Translations under genes and position numbers: made by a program
Notes under the pieces: generated by a model
What the model was told of the DNA's origin: nothing
Database searches by the model: none
Seen by the model: only the letters and a program-made list of their open reading frames with translations
Assembly (NCBI RefSeq): GCF_035621455.1
Contig: NZ_CP141822.1
Span: 124,001 to 188,000, forward strand
Length of the DNA stretch: 64,000 nt
Reading direction: 5' to 3'
Source of the DNA: Vibrio natriegens NBRC 15636 = ATCC 14048 = DSM 759
GTDB lineage: Bacteria > Pseudomonadota > Gammaproteobacteria > Enterobacterales > Vibrionaceae
Shown here: one piece after another, positions 20,370 through 29,254 of the stretch
Layout: the number at the start of each line of letters is the position of its first letter
How positions within the stretch are numbered: the first letter of the stretch is position 1

Positions 20370-21021
20370 AGGGCACAACGTGGCTAAGCACCACAAGCAA
20401 AAAGGTTTTACACTTATCGAAGTGTTGGTGTCGATTGCGATCTTTGCCAGCTTAAGTGTTGCAGCCTATCAGGTGGTGTCGCAGATACAGCGCAGCAACC
20501 TGCTTTCTCAGGAACGCACGGCGCGTTTGAATGAGCTGCAGCGCACGATGGTAATGATGGACAATGACTTTCGTCAGATGGCCTTGCGTCGCACTCGTAC
20601 CGATGGAGAGGAGGTGGCAAGCCAGCTCATCTTTTGGTCAGACTACTTGCTGGACTCGGATGCCAAAGGCGTGATGTTTGCTCGCTTGGGTTGGCACAAT
20701 CCGCAACAGCAGTTTCCTCGCGGTGAGGTAACGAAAGTGGGTTATCGAATTAAGGGCGAGACGCTGCAGCGCATCTGGTGGCGCTATCCGGATACACCTG
20801 TTGGACAGGAAGGGATTGTGACGCCTCTACTGACGCAAGTCGAAGCATTCGACATTCGCTTTTATGATGGTAATCAGTGGAAAAGTGATTGGGACAGCAG
20901 TGACTCATTGCCTAAAGCCGTATCGGTGGTTCTGACGCTGAAGGACTATGGCAAAATCACGCGCACTTATCTTACGCCAGATGGCAAACTGGGTGAGTCA
21001 GAGGGGAGTGACAATGGCTAA
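20356..21021 (+). CDS. epsJ: Minor pseudopilin J
   Basis: 221 aa from the ATG at 20356. Leader KQKG^[21 protein letters not shown], then the globular domain with [15 protein letters not shown] and the conserved [17 protein letters not shown] segment. Tip complex subunit with EpsI and EpsK. Start uncertain: ATG at 20356 lies inside epsI and gives an MWR N-terminus like other Vibrio EpsJ, but the GTG at 20380 has the better ribosome site (GAGGG). Confidence 0.94.
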   Translation: MWRSRGHNVAKHHKQKGFTLIEVLVSIAIFASLSVAAYQVVSQIQRSNLLSQERTARLNELQRTMVMMDNDFRQMALRRTRTDGEEVASQLIFWSDYLLDSDAKGVMFARLGWHNPQQQFPRGEVTKVGYRIKGETLQRIWWRYPDTPVGQEGIVTPLLTQVEAFDIRFYDGNQWKSDWDSSDSLPKAVSVVLTLKDYGKITRTYLTPDGKLGESEGSDNG

Positions 21022-22024
21022 AAGTCAGCGTGGTGTCGCTCTACTCATTGTCCTGATGTTGCTGGCGATAATGACGACGGTAGCAGCAAGCATGTCTGAG
21101 CGTCTATTTGCTCAGTTTCAGCGTGGTGGTAACCAAATCAATTTCCAACAGGCTTATTGGTATAGTTTAGGCGTCGAAGCTCTGGCAAAAGTGGGTATTG
21201 AACAAAGCTATGAGGATACCGACACCATTAACCTGAGCCAGCCGTGGGCGATAAAAGATCAGGTTTATCCACTTGATTACGGTCAGGCGACCGGACGGAT
21301 TGTAGATAAACAAGCGTGCTTTAACCTCAACGTGTTGAGCCGTGTACAGTCAACCAGTCAGCAAACGGTCAGACCTTACTTGGTGCAGGTCCTGCAACGC
21401 TTACTGGAAGAGTCGGAAGTGGACCCTTATCAAGCTGAAGTGATTGCAGATTCGACTTGGGAGTACGTAGACAGCGACTCTGTGGTTCGTTCGACGACCG
21501 GGGTCGAAGACAGTACTTATGAAGCGATGAACCCGGCTTATTTGCCGCCGAACAGCTGGATGGCGGACAAAACGGAGTTACGTTCAGTCTATCAGGTGAG
21601 TGGCGACTTCTATCAAAAAATAGCGCCGTTAGTCTGCGCTTTACCAAGCGATGACTGGCGTCTGAATGTGAACACTATCGAAGCTGAACAAGCGCCAATT
21701 TTAGTCGCGATGTTCTCACCCGGTTTGAGCAACAGTGATGCGGTACAGCTGATAGAAAAGCGCCCATTCGATGGCTGGGACAATATTGAAGCGTTTTTAG
21801 CCGAGTCAGAATTAGCTGGCTTAAATGAAAATATCACGAAGGAAGCCAAAGCTTATTTAGGCGTCGATAGCGCTTTCTTCGAATTAGATGCACAGGTGCT
21901 GGTGGATGATTCACGCGTGCGTATCCGCAGCCTTTTGCAAAGTACAAACAGAGACACAGTGACGGTAGTACGCCGTCGTTTTGGAGGGATCAGTGAGCGA
22001 GTTTCTGACCGTTCGGCTGAGTAG
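21014..22024 (+). CDS. epsK: Minor pseudopilin K
   Basis: 336 aa, the usual length. Leader KSQRG^[20 protein letters not shown] lacks Glu at +5, which is typical for GspK, the cap of the pseudopilus. Large alpha domain follows, with cysteines at CFNLNVL and ALVCALP. Start ATG at 21014 with GAGGGGAGTG upstream. Overlaps epsJ by 8 bp. The upstream in-frame extension to 20948 is not supported. Confidence 0.95.
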   Translation: MAKSQRGVALLIVLMLLAIMTTVAASMSERLFAQFQRGGNQINFQQAYWYSLGVEALAKVGIEQSYEDTDTINLSQPWAIKDQVYPLDYGQATGRIVDKQACFNLNVLSRVQSTSQQTVRPYLVQVLQRLLEESEVDPYQAEVIADSTWEYVDSDSVVRSTTGVEDSTYEAMNPAYLPPNSWMADKTELRSVYQVSGDFYQKIAPLVCALPSDDWRLNVNTIEAEQAPILVAMFSPGLSNSDAVQLIEKRPFDGWDNIEAFLAESELAGLNENITKEAKAYLGVDSAFFELDAQVLVDDSRVRIRSLLQSTNRDTVTVVRRRFGGISERVSDRSAE

Positions 22025-23192
22025 CGAACAACAAAGTACCATTCCTTGGGTGGTGTGGTCGACAGAGCAGCAGGAAGTGATTGCCAGCGGCGAAATCGCC
22101 GGATGGGAACATTTGGATGAGTTAGTGTCTTACGCTAACCAGCGTCCGGTGTTTGCTTTACTGGCAAGTAACGATGTCGTGCTCACTCAAGTGGATATCC
22201 CCGCAGGCGCAGAACGTCAGTTCGACACCATGCTGCCGTACTTGGTGGAAGACGAAGTGGCACAAGATGTCGACAGTCTTCACTTCACGGTATTGAGCAA
22301 GCAATCTGGGAAAGCGCACGTGTGTGCGGTTGAGCGAGTGTGGCTCGAAACCGTATTGCAGCGCTTCTTGAGCCAGGGAATGACAATTAAACGTGTTTTG
22401 CCAGATGTTTTGGCATTACCAGTGAATGAGAACAGCAGCGCAGCACTTATGGGTGATCAGTGGCTGATTCGTCACTCACAAACCGAAGGCGCGGTGGTGG
22501 ATGTTTCATGGTTAGACCTTTATCTCTCATCTTATCTACAAAACCATGAAGGTTGGAAACTAGACTGTTACAGCTCGGTTCCGGAGTCTGCCGTCAGTGA
22601 AGTATGGGTACCTCAGCCAGAAGAAATGACAATGGCGTTGTTAGCCAAAGGTGTGGCTGAAAGCAAAACCAACTTACTCACCGGAGCATTTAAGCCGAAA
22701 TCGTCTTGGGGTAAATACTGGAAAATTTGGCAAAAAACCGCTATCGCTGCGGGTGTTTTGCTCGTGGTCTTGGTCGCCCAACAGTTGCTAATGGTACATA
22801 AGTATGAAGCTCAGGCTCAGACGTACCGCGAAGAAAGTGAACGCATTTTCCGCCAGGTTTTCCCGGGTAAAAATCGCATTCCGACCGTCAGTTACCTTAA
22901 ACGCCAAATGACCGATGAAGAGCGTCGCTTGTCTGGTGGTTCTGGTGACGAAGCGATGTTGGTTTGGCTGGCCGCGCTTCCTTCTGCGCTGAGTCAGGTT
23001 GAGGATTTGGAAATTACCAGCTTCAAATATGATGGTCAGCGTGGAGAAGTAAGAATTCACGCTCGCAGCTCTGACTTTCAGCCTTTCGAACAAGCTCGAG
23101 TAAAACTTGCTGAAAAGTTTAATGTCGAGCAAGGCCAGCTTAATCGCAACGACAAAGTTGTGATGGGCAGTTTTGTATTGAAACGTTTGTGA
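21993..23192 (+). CDS. epsL: Type II secretion protein L
   Basis: 399 aa bitopic inner-membrane protein. The cytoplasmic actin-like domain (about 1-240) recruits the EpsE ATPase. One membrane segment lies at about 253-272 ([17 protein letters not shown]), followed by a periplasmic ferredoxin-like domain. Start GTG at 21993 ([14 protein letters not shown]), the same N-terminus as in V. cholerae EpsL, with GGAGGG just upstream. Overlaps the end of epsK by 32 bp. Confidence 0.96.
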   Translation: MSEFLTVRLSSEQQSTIPWVVWSTEQQEVIASGEIAGWEHLDELVSYANQRPVFALLASNDVVLTQVDIPAGAERQFDTMLPYLVEDEVAQDVDSLHFTVLSKQSGKAHVCAVERVWLETVLQRFLSQGMTIKRVLPDVLALPVNENSSAALMGDQWLIRHSQTEGAVVDVSWLDLYLSSYLQNHEGWKLDCYSSVPESAVSEVWVPQPEEMTMALLAKGVAESKTNLLTGAFKPKSSWGKYWKIWQKTAIAAGVLLVVLVAQQLLMVHKYEAQAQTYREESERIFRQVFPGKNRIPTVSYLKRQMTDEERRLSGGSGDEAMLVWLAALPSALSQVEDLEITSFKYDGQRGEVRIHARSSDFQPFEQARVKLAEKFNVEQGQLNRNDKVVMGSFVLKRL

Positions 23193-23199
23193 GGTGATG

Positions 23200-23691
23200 A
23201 TGAAGAATTTAATCTCTCAAGTTCAAACTTGGTGGAGCGGCATCTCACAACGTGAACAGCGTATGATGATGGGTTGTGGGGTTCTCGTAATTGTCGGTCT
23301 CGTTTACTGGGGCATATTACAGCCGATGAGTCAGCGAGCAGAATTGGCACAGTCAAGAATACAGAGTGAAAGACAGCTTCTTGCCTGGGTGCAAGAAAAA
23401 GCAGACGACATCACGGCACTGCGTAAGAGCGGTGGTGTAACCTACTCGAATCAGCCTCTTAATCAGTTGGTGTCTTCTTCAGCTCGCCGTTATAAGGTTG
23501 AGCTGATCCGTGTACAACCCCGCAACGAGAGTGTTCAGGTGTGGATCAAACCTTTAGCCTTTAACCAGTTGGTAGATTGGTTACGTTATTTGAAAGAGCA
23601 GCAAGGTATCGAGGTGGAGTTCTTAGATATTGATCGAACCGAACAGGCGGGCATGATCGAGGTGAATCGCCTGCAGTTTAAGCGAGGATAA
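23200..23691 (+). CDS. epsM: Type II secretion protein M
   Basis: 163 aa. Short cytoplasmic N-terminus, one membrane helix (about 27-45), then a periplasmic ferredoxin-like domain with the conserved NQLVSSSARRYKVEL and RVQPR segments. Pairs with EpsL in the inner-membrane platform. The ATG at 23200 is preferred over two upstream in-frame starts because GAGG is correctly placed and V. cholerae EpsM begins here. Confidence 0.95.
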   Translation: MKNLISQVQTWWSGISQREQRMMMGCGVLVIVGLVYWGILQPMSQRAELAQSRIQSERQLLAWVQEKADDITALRKSGGVTYSNQPLNQLVSSSARRYKVELIRVQPRNESVQVWIKPLAFNQLVDWLRYLKEQQGIEVEFLDIDRTEQAGMIEVNRLQFKRG

Positions 23692-23692
23692 A

Positions 23693-24454
23693 TTGAAGCG
23701 AGTTGTACTTTATGCAGGCATCTTTATTGTCTGCTTTTCTGTGAGTTTATTAATGGGCCTGCCGGTTTCCTGGATTGTTAAACAAAGTCCAAAGGTAAGT
23801 GGGCTCGATATTCAGGGCGTTCAGGGCACCATATGGCAAGGTCAGGCGTCTAATGTTCGTTGGCAACGACAAAACCTAGGTGAAGTAAACTGGGATTTCC
23901 AATGGTCTGCTTTGTTTACTGGTAAAGCAGAATTTGCCGTACGATTTGGTCGTGGCAGCGATATGGATGTGCGAGGACGTGGCCTAGTGGGCTATGGTTT
24001 GTTTGGTGATGCCTACGCAAAAGACTTAGTCGCCTCTGTCCCGGCGATAAAAGTCGTTGAGCAGGCGCGCTTGCCAGTTCCGGTTGGTGTCGATGGACAG
24101 TTGGAGCTCAATATCCACCATGCAACGTATGCTTCTCCTTGGTGTAGTGAAGGGGATGGCACGCTGGTTTGGAGTGCGAGTGGCATACAAAGTCCATTAG
24201 GGCGCTTAGATCTCGGTCCGGTCGTAGCCAATTTGAACTGTAAAGACAGCGTGCTGACCGCATCCGGTGAACAAAATAGCCCGCAAGTCTCTGCGGCGTT
24301 TTCAGCGGAGTTAATGCCGAATCAGCGTTACTCGACGACAGCATGGTTTAAACCGGGCGCTGAATTCCCTTCTGCGATGGGAGATCAGCTGCAATGGCTC
24401 GGTAAGCCAAACGCACAAGGTCAATATGAGTTTGATTACAAAGGGCGCTTTTAA
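23693..24454 (+). CDS. epsN: Type II secretion protein N
   Basis: 253 aa. N-terminal membrane segment (about 5-25), then a beta-rich periplasmic region with VQGVQGTIWQGQA and the FTGKAEFAVRFGRG block typical of GspN. Probably anchored in the periplasm near the secretin. Many T2SS lack GspN, and its exact job is unclear. Start appears to be TTG one base after the epsM stop, with GCGAGGA four bases upstream. Last gene of the eps operon, followed by a terminator. Confidence 0.93.
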   Translation: MKRVVLYAGIFIVCFSVSLLMGLPVSWIVKQSPKVSGLDIQGVQGTIWQGQASNVRWQRQNLGEVNWDFQWSALFTGKAEFAVRFGRGSDMDVRGRGLVGYGLFGDAYAKDLVASVPAIKVVEQARLPVPVGVDGQLELNIHHATYASPWCSEGDGTLVWSASGIQSPLGRLDLGPVVANLNCKDSVLTASGEQNSPQVSAAFSAELMPNQRYSTTAWFKPGAEFPSAMGDQLQWLGKPNAQGQYEFDYKGRF

Positions 24455-24477
24455 ATAAAAGCCTAAAACAGACAAAG

Positions 24478-24510
24478 AAAAGAGCTGCCAATGTGAAGCT
24501 CTTTTTGTTT
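24478..24510 (+). terminator. Terminator of the eps operon
   Basis: AAAAGAGCT-N10-AGCTCTTTT stem of 9 bp, followed by TGTTT. It begins 24 bp after the epsN stop. Confidence 0.8.
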
Positions 24511-24547
24511 TTGGATCATGGTAGGCCAAACCCTCCAATTGCTGTAC
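24511..24547. repeat. Intergenic repeat, copy 1
   Basis: 37-bp element beginning TTGGATCATGGTAGGCCAAA and ending GCTGTAC. Matches copy 2 at 24631-24667 at 29 of 37 positions with no gaps. Start-to-start distance is exactly 120 bp. The conserved parts are TTGGA.CAT.GTAGGCCAAA and GCTGTAC, with the variable block between them. Confidence 0.7.
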
Positions 24548-24630
24548 GAGAAAATGCCTCATCCAAACAAAATGAAATAACCAATTGATTTTAAAGTTAT
24601 CTTTGAGTTTGTGTGCAGCTTGTAAAGCTT

Positions 24631-24667
24631 TTGGAACATAGTAGGCCAAATGCCCTGATCGCTGTAC
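24631..24667. repeat. Intergenic repeat, copy 2
   Basis: Begins TTGGAACATAGTAGGCCAAA and ends GCTGTAC. Lies directly beside the cysQ terminator. Short reading frames run across both copies on the minus strand but have no coding support. Confidence 0.7.
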
Positions 24668-24670
24668 AGC

Positions 24671-24707
24671 AATAAAAAGAAAGGCCACGAATTAGATTCG
24701 TGGCCTT
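24671..24707 (-). terminator. Terminator of cysQ
   Basis: AAGGCCACGAA-ttaga-TTCGTGGCCTT, an 11-bp perfect stem. The minus strand continues TCTTTTTATT. Confidence 0.9.
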
Positions 24708-24738
24708 ATAGAAGTTCGCTCTGCTGGAGGAGAGAAAG

Positions 24739-25566
24739 TTAATCTTTTCGCTGAAGAATATCATTCCAAGGTAATGATTCATCACCTAATACGATGAAGT
24801 TAGGGTTTTCCAACGTTTCGCGCTCATTGTAAGACAGAGGTTCCAATTGAGTGCTCAGGATACGACCTCCAGCCTCTTCAACAATGCATTGAGTTGCGGC
24901 CGTGTCCCATTCGCCAGTTGGTCCTAAGCGCAGGTAACAGTCCACCGCACCTTCAGCAACTAAACACGCTTTTAACGCAGCAGAGCCAAGTGGGATCAGT
25001 TCATAATTCCAGGCGCTGCTCATGCGGTTGGTGATGCGGTTGATGTCCTGACGACGGCTGATGGCAATCGCAATATTTTGACCGGGATGCTCATGTTTAT
25101 GAGTGTGGATTCTCACGCTCTCCGACATGTCGGGAATTTTCCATGCCCCTTTCCCGCTGTAGGCATAATAAGTGACACCGGATACCGGGCCATAAACAAC
25201 ACCGAGCGTCGGCTTGTTATTGTCGACTAAGGCGATAATCGTCGCGAAGTCGCCACTGCGTGCAATGAATTCCTGAGTACCATCGAGAGGGTCTACCAGC
25301 CAATAGCGTTGCCATTGAGCACGTTTTGACAGGCTGATGTCTGCGTCTTCTTCAGACAATACAGGAATATCCGGAGTCAGTTCGCTCAGGCGTTCAATGA
25401 TGAACTTGTGTGCAGCGATATCAGCGCTGGTCACCGGAGTTTCATCACTTTTGGTGTATTCTTCGTATTGCTTTTTTTGATAGATATCGAGGATCAATTG
25501 CCCGGCGCTGCGGGCGATCTCAATAACTTGAGGGAGCAGGTGAGATAGATCTTTTGTCATTGGCAT
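24739..25566 (-). CDS. cysQ: 3'(2'),5'-bisphosphate nucleotidase
   Basis: 275 aa, full length, inositol-monophosphatase superfamily. Hydrolyses PAP to AMP and thereby protects sulfate assimilation. Metal-binding motifs present: LSEEDAD near 70, the hallmark DPLDGTQEF near 93, and the C-terminal WDTAATQCIVEEAGG near 220. The start is the ATG at 25566 with AAGGACA about eight bases upstream; a second ATG two codons in is possible. Followed by its own terminator. nudE lies 44 bp upstream on the same strand and the two may be cotranscribed. Confidence 0.95.
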   Translation of the reverse strand: MPMTKDLSHLLPQVIEIARSAGQLILDIYQKKQYEEYTKSDETPVTSADIAAHKFIIERLSELTPDIPVLSEEDADISLSKRAQWQRYWLVDPLDGTQEFIARSGDFATIIALVDNNKPTLGVVYGPVSGVTYYAYSGKGAWKIPDMSESVRIHTHKHEHPGQNIAIAISRRQDINRITNRMSSAWNYELIPLGSAALKACLVAEGAVDCYLRLGPTGEWDTAATQCIVEEAGGRILSTQLEPLSYNERETLENPNFIVLGDESLPWNDILQRKD

Positions 25567-25610
25567 AGGTGATTGTCCTTACTCACAACGATGAATTGGC
25601 TCTGTTGTTG

Positions 25611-26180
25611 TTATTGGTTACTGTTGCGAGTGGTATTGCGTAAATGTTTCAGTGCTAACATCAATGCGGTGATGCTGCGTGCTTCACAGAAATCCATGTG
25701 CGTGATGAGCTCTTCAGCCTGTGCCAGTGGCCAGCGCACAATTTCTAATGGCTCAGGTTCGTCGCCTTCTTGTTTTTCCGGATACAACGCCTGACCTAAA
25801 AACAGGGTCATTTTGCTCGAAAAGTAAGAGGGTGCGAGGATAACTTGTTTTAAAGCGGTTAATTGATTACAGCCAAAACCGATTTCTTCTTTCAGCTCGC
25901 GGTCTGCCGCCTCATGTGGCGTTTCTCCCGCATCAATTAGACCTTTGGGAAAACCCAACTCATACCGTTCTGTACCAGCCGCGTACTCGCGTACCAACAG
26001 GAGATCGCCCTGTTCGGTAACAGGAACAACCATAACGGCATCTCGGCCACTAGGTTTCATACGCTCGTAAGTGCGATGTTCGCCATTAGAAAAGCGAAGG
26101 TCGAGGGCTTCCACTGCAAACAGCTTAGACTTTGCGACCGTCTGGCAAGAGAGAATCTCTGGTGGGGTCCTTTTCGACAT
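25611..26180 (-). CDS. nudE: ADP compounds hydrolase NudE
   Basis: 189 aa. Nudix hydrolase that splits ADP-ribose, NADH and Ap3A-type substrates. The complete Nudix box G-x5-E-x7-REL-x-EE-x-G is present as GLIDAGE...REL..EIGF near residues 85-107. The start is the ATG at 26180 (MSKRTPPEIL), with AAGGAG nine bases upstream. The frame stays open further upstream but carries no family resemblance and runs into nfuA. NudE length in E. coli is close to this. Likely upstream partner of cysQ. Confidence 0.94.
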   Translation of the reverse strand: MSKRTPPEILSCQTVAKSKLFAVEALDLRFSNGEHRTYERMKPSGRDAVMVVPVTEQGDLLLVREYAAGTERYELGFPKGLIDAGETPHEAADRELKEEIGFGCNQLTALKQVILAPSYFSSKMTLFLGQALYPEKQEGDEPEPLEIVRWPLAQAEELITHMDFCEARSITALMLALKHLRNTTRNSNQ

Positions 26181-26293
26181 AGCGCTGGCTCCTTGGTGTC
26201 GTTGGGTTTTTACGAGGTGCGTAAGATTCTTAATATATGAAAAGTCTGCCTGAGTTGCTAGCTGGAATTTATCGCTCTGGCGAATGCTAGATA

Positions 26294-26318
26294 CAAAAAC
26301 GGGAGACCTGAGTCTCCC
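26294..26318 (-). terminator. Terminator of nfuA
   Basis: GGGAGAC-ctga-GTCTCCC stem, followed on the minus strand by GTTTTTG. Lies 22 bp beyond the nfuA stop. Confidence 0.88.
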
Positions 26319-26340
26319 ATTTTCAATGACAGTACTTACC

Positions 26341-26925
26341 TTAGTAGTAAGAGTGGTCACCACGATCGTGTTCTGTAGCATCGCGAACCGCAGTTAGTTC
26401 ACCAGAGAACTGGTTTAGTAGTTCTTTTTCGATGCCTTCTTTCAGTGTTACGTCGACCATTGAACAGCCGTTACAGCCGCCACCAAATGCAACGATAGCA
26501 ACACCTTCATCAGTGATTTCAACCAGACTTACGTGACCGCCGTGGCCAGCAAGCTGTGGGTTCACCTGAGTTTGGATAGCGTATTCAACACGCTCAACAA
26601 GCGGTGCATCATCCGACACTTTACGCATTTTAGCGTTTGGCGCTTTTAGCGTTAGTTGAGAACCCATTTTGTCTGTAACGAAGTCGATTTCAGCGTCTTC
26701 AAGGAATGGCAGGCTCAACTCATCAACGTATGCTGAAAAGCCGCTGTATGGGAGCACTGTGTCAGTTCCTTCCACCGCTTCAGGTGGGCAGTAAGACACA
26801 CCACATTCAGCGTTTTGTGTACCTGGGTTTACAACGAAAATACGAATGTTAGTCCCTTCTGGCTGTTGACCGAGAAGATTAGCGAAATGCGTTTGCGCAG
26901 TTTCTGTAATAGTAATATTTGACAC
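26341..26925 (-). CDS. nfuA: Fe-S biogenesis protein NfuA
   Basis: 194 aa. Carries or delivers 4Fe-4S clusters to apo-proteins under oxidative or iron stress. N-terminal degenerate A-type domain (about 1-95) lacking the usual cysteine triad. The C-terminal Nfu domain has the CNGC motif near residue 153. The start is GTG at 26925, consistent with MSN-starting Vibrio NfuA, although its ribosome site is weak. Lies beside comF/gntX and bioH as in E. coli. Confidence 0.96.
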   Translation of the reverse strand: MSNITITETAQTHFANLLGQQPEGTNIRIFVVNPGTQNAECGVSYCPPEAVEGTDTVLPYSGFSAYVDELSLPFLEDAEIDFVTDKMGSQLTLKAPNAKMRKVSDDAPLVERVEYAIQTQVNPQLAGHGGHVSLVEITDEGVAIVAFGGGCNGCSMVDVTLKEGIEKELLNQFSGELTAVRDATEHDRGDHSYY

Positions 26926-27021
26926 GACAATACCCGAGTAAATTTGTAGGTTACTGCTGCTATTCTACTCTTGTTGACGTATGGGTCTAGCTTTTTTGCT
27001 GATAAGGCATAGTGAATCGGT

Positions 27022-27744
27022 CTAGAGCGAAGTAGGAGCAGGTGTTCTGCAGATGCAGTAAATATCGATGCTTTCTACACCAACTTCAAGTAGTAATTGG
27101 CATAATTGTCGTACCGTACTGCCCGTTGTGACGACATCATCGACAATCGCCACGTGTTTATAAATCGGCTTTTTATTGAGGGTAAACGCACCTTGCAAGT
27201 TTTGCTCTCGTTGGGTTTTAGTATGGCCTCTCTGAGAGTTTGCGTATTGGATACGACGAAATACTTTAGGGTCAAAATGGCGATGCAGATGGGCTGCCAA
27301 GTGTCTGGCAAGTACATCACTTTGATTGAATCCACGCGATAAATAGCGTCGCCAGTGCAGTGGAACGCTGGTAATCAGTGTCGCTGGAGAAGAAATACGT
27401 GCCGCGAGCAATTGCGTTAATGCTTCTACGTGCCAACTCTCGCCATGATCTTTAAAGCGTTGAACCTCGCGTGACAGAGGAAACGCATAGTCTCCGAGAG
27501 TGATGAGTCGCTGCCAGGGCGGTGGTTCGGCCAAGCACTCGCCACACACCGTGTCGCTCCTTTCTGTTTCCTGCATAGCCAAACCACAATGTTGGCACCT
27601 TCTAATCGGATTAAGATACTGAAAACAATGGCTACACCAACGAAGAGCGTTCGGTGATTGTGCTGTTTTCAGTGGCAGCCTGCACAAACCACATTGACTA
27701 CCGAGCACGCGACGCATGATGTTTTGCCAGTGATGAGATAACAT
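27022..27744 (-). CDS. comF: ComF/GntX-family phosphoribosyltransferase-like protein
   Basis: 240 aa. N-terminal zinc-finger-like region with four CxxC pairs (CGLC, CSHC, CQHC, CGEC; about residues 18-70). The C-terminal phosphoribosyltransferase fold has the PRPP-binding signature VAIVDDVVTTGST near 200. ComF in naturally transformable bacteria, including Vibrio, is needed for DNA uptake into the cytoplasm; E. coli calls it GntX. Divergent from bioH with 84 bp between, the usual gammaproteobacterial arrangement. Confidence 0.93.
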   Translation of the reverse strand: MLSHHWQNIMRRVLGSQCGLCRLPLKTAQSPNALRWCSHCFQYLNPIRRCQHCGLAMQETERSDTVCGECLAEPPPWQRLITLGDYAFPLSREVQRFKDHGESWHVEALTQLLAARISSPATLITSVPLHWRRYLSRGFNQSDVLARHLAAHLHRHFDPKVFRRIQYANSQRGHTKTQREQNLQGAFTLNKKPIYKHVAIVDDVVTTGSTVRQLCQLLLEVGVESIDIYCICRTPAPTSL

Positions 27745-27828
27745 ACAACTTATTCAGGTAGAGGTTTTGCACAGACTAACGCCGGGATGTAAGCGTAAGG
27801 AATAAGTTAAGTGGGAGAGATTGAGAGC

Positions 27829-28596
27829 ATGAGCACGAATTTACACTGGCAGTCGTTTGGTCAGGGACCAGATTTGGTGTTACTGCATGGCTGGGGAATG
27901 AATGGCGCGGTTTGGCAACAAACCATCGAGTCCCTTCAGTGCAGTTTTCGGGTGCACGTGGTTGATCTTCCAGGATACGGCCACAGCGCTGAACATCATG
28001 GCGAAGATTTAGCTCATATTGCTCAGATGGTGCTTGAAGACGCGCCAGAAAAAGCGGTTTGGCTGGGCTGGTCATTAGGCGGTTTGGTGGCGACTCATAT
28101 TGCGCTTAACGCACCAGAGCGCGTGAATAAACTCATCACTGTGGCGAGCTCTCCTAAATTTGCGGCAGAGAAAACATGGCGTGGCATTCAGCCTAAGGTT
28201 TTGAGTGCTTTTACCGAGCAGTTGCTGGAAGATTTTTCACTCACAATCGAGCGTTTTATGGCGCTGCAAGCAATGGGCAGCCCATCAGCGCGTAAAGACG
28301 TAAAACTGCTTAAGCAAGCGGTGCTCTCTCGCCCTCAGCCGAATCCAGACTCACTGCTGGTGGGTTTAAATATCTTAGCGGACGTTGATCTGCGCGATGC
28401 GCTTACGTCGCTGACCATGCCGATGTTACGTTTGTATGGACGACTAGACGGACTGGTACCGATTAAGGTCGCCAGCGATCTCAATGAGCAGCTGCCACAC
28501 ACTGAGCATGGCATCTTTAGCCAGTCTTCCCATGCGCCGTTTATGACTGAACATGACGCGTTTTGTGCGCAAGTTCGAGAATTTGCTGTTCGCTAA
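27829..28596 (+). CDS. bioH: Pimeloyl-ACP methyl ester esterase BioH
   Basis: 255 aa alpha/beta hydrolase that demethylates pimeloyl-ACP methyl ester, ending the BioC-BioH branch of biotin precursor synthesis. Catalytic triad visible: Ser82 in GWSLGG, Asp in RLDGLVP near 206, His in SSHAPF near 234. HGWGMN forms the oxyanion loop. The start is the ATG at 27829 with GGGAGAG nine bases upstream. A GTG 18 bp earlier is in frame but less well placed. Confidence 0.96.
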   Translation: MSTNLHWQSFGQGPDLVLLHGWGMNGAVWQQTIESLQCSFRVHVVDLPGYGHSAEHHGEDLAHIAQMVLEDAPEKAVWLGWSLGGLVATHIALNAPERVNKLITVASSPKFAAEKTWRGIQPKVLSAFTEQLLEDFSLTIERFMALQAMGSPSARKDVKLLKQAVLSRPQPNPDSLLVGLNILADVDLRDALTSLTMPMLRLYGRLDGLVPIKVASDLNEQLPHTEHGIFSQSSHAPFMTEHDAFCAQVREFAVR

Positions 28597-28616
28597 CGGT
28601 TCGCGGCGCAAAAAAC

Positions 28617-28643
28617 TCAAGTTGTTTAAAAAGTGGTCGATAA
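28617..28643 (+). promoter_or_regulatory. Sigma-28 (FliA)-type promoter
   Basis: TCAAGTTG-N11-GTCGATAA. Compared with the FliA consensus TAAAGTTT-N11-GCCGATAA it matches 6 of 8 and 7 of 8 positions with exact spacing. Lies 64 bp before the ATG of the following unknown gene and just after bioH. Confidence 0.6.
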
Positions 28644-28707
28644 AGGTTTGAGCTAGGCTGTATTTGCTAGCGGCATAGACGAGTGGCGACTCCGAGGAGG
28701 GTTCGCA

Positions 28708-29172
28708 ATGATTGTGTCACCGACCAACGTAAGTGTGCCATTGATCGCCCCGTCCGTGAATGTGCAAACGGAGCAAGCGGCTCGTGATAACAAAGTCCGA
28801 GAGCCTGTGACGCCAACGACAGCATTGGTTAAAACTAGTGCAGAGCGCAAAGTAAAAGGAGATGACAAGCGGCGACGCCAGTCTGCTTGGGATCCTTCTG
28901 AGCATCCCAGTTATGAAAGGGAGCCTGAAGTTGACGCTCGTTACTCTGAAGAACCAGCCGATACGTTAGAACGGCTTTTCGGATTACTCGCACTCAAGTC
29001 GTACAGTGAAGAACAGGGGAAAGGCTATACGATACGCTTTCGCTTACCTAAACGCATTCTGGATGCTGCGATCTATCAAGGATTGATGGAAAGGCGCAGG
29101 AAAGTGATCAAGTTTCATTATGGTCATTCGGTCGCGCCTCATACGCCGTCAGACGTGATAGCAGTATTGTAA
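28708..29172 (+). CDS. Unknown protein, possibly in the motility (sigma-28) regulon
   Basis: 154 aa, not recognised. No signal peptide and no membrane segment. The N-terminal half (about 1-75) is Pro/Thr/Lys/Arg-rich and looks disordered (DKRRRQSAW region). The C-terminal half (about 85-154) looks folded, with TLERLFGLLALKSYSEEQ and a mixed alpha/beta stretch up to the end. Excellent GAGGAGG ribosome site. A sigma-28-like promoter lies just upstream and a strong terminator just downstream, so it is a single-gene unit. Function unknown. Confidence 0.72.
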   Translation: MIVSPTNVSVPLIAPSVNVQTEQAARDNKVREPVTPTTALVKTSAERKVKGDDKRRRQSAWDPSEHPSYEREPEVDARYSEEPADTLERLFGLLALKSYSEEQGKGYTIRFRLPKRILDAAIYQGLMERRRKVIKFHYGHSVAPHTPSDVIAVL

Positions 29173-29194
29173 TAACTCAACACTCTACTCAAAT

Positions 29195-29240
29195 AAAAAC
29201 GCTCCAGTCAGAGCTAACTGACTGGAGCGTTTTCTTTTTT
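29195..29240. terminator. Strong bidirectional terminator
   Basis: AAAACGCTCCAGTCAG-agctaa-CTGACTGGAGCGTTTT, a 16-bp perfect stem. T-rich tracts follow on both strands (CTTTTTTG on plus, TATTT on minus), serving the unknown gene and the convergent tex. Confidence 0.95.
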
Positions 29241-29254
29241 GTTTTTAACGGAAT

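Noticed and set aside
24311-24785. Minus-strand frames across the intergenic repeat pair
   Set aside because: They run through the repeats, the eps terminator and coding epsN sequence. Similar peptides arise only because the DNA repeats are similar.
26181-26381. Upstream in-frame extension of nudE
   Set aside because: Runs across the nfuA terminator into nfuA. NudE starts at 26180 with AAGGAG upstream.
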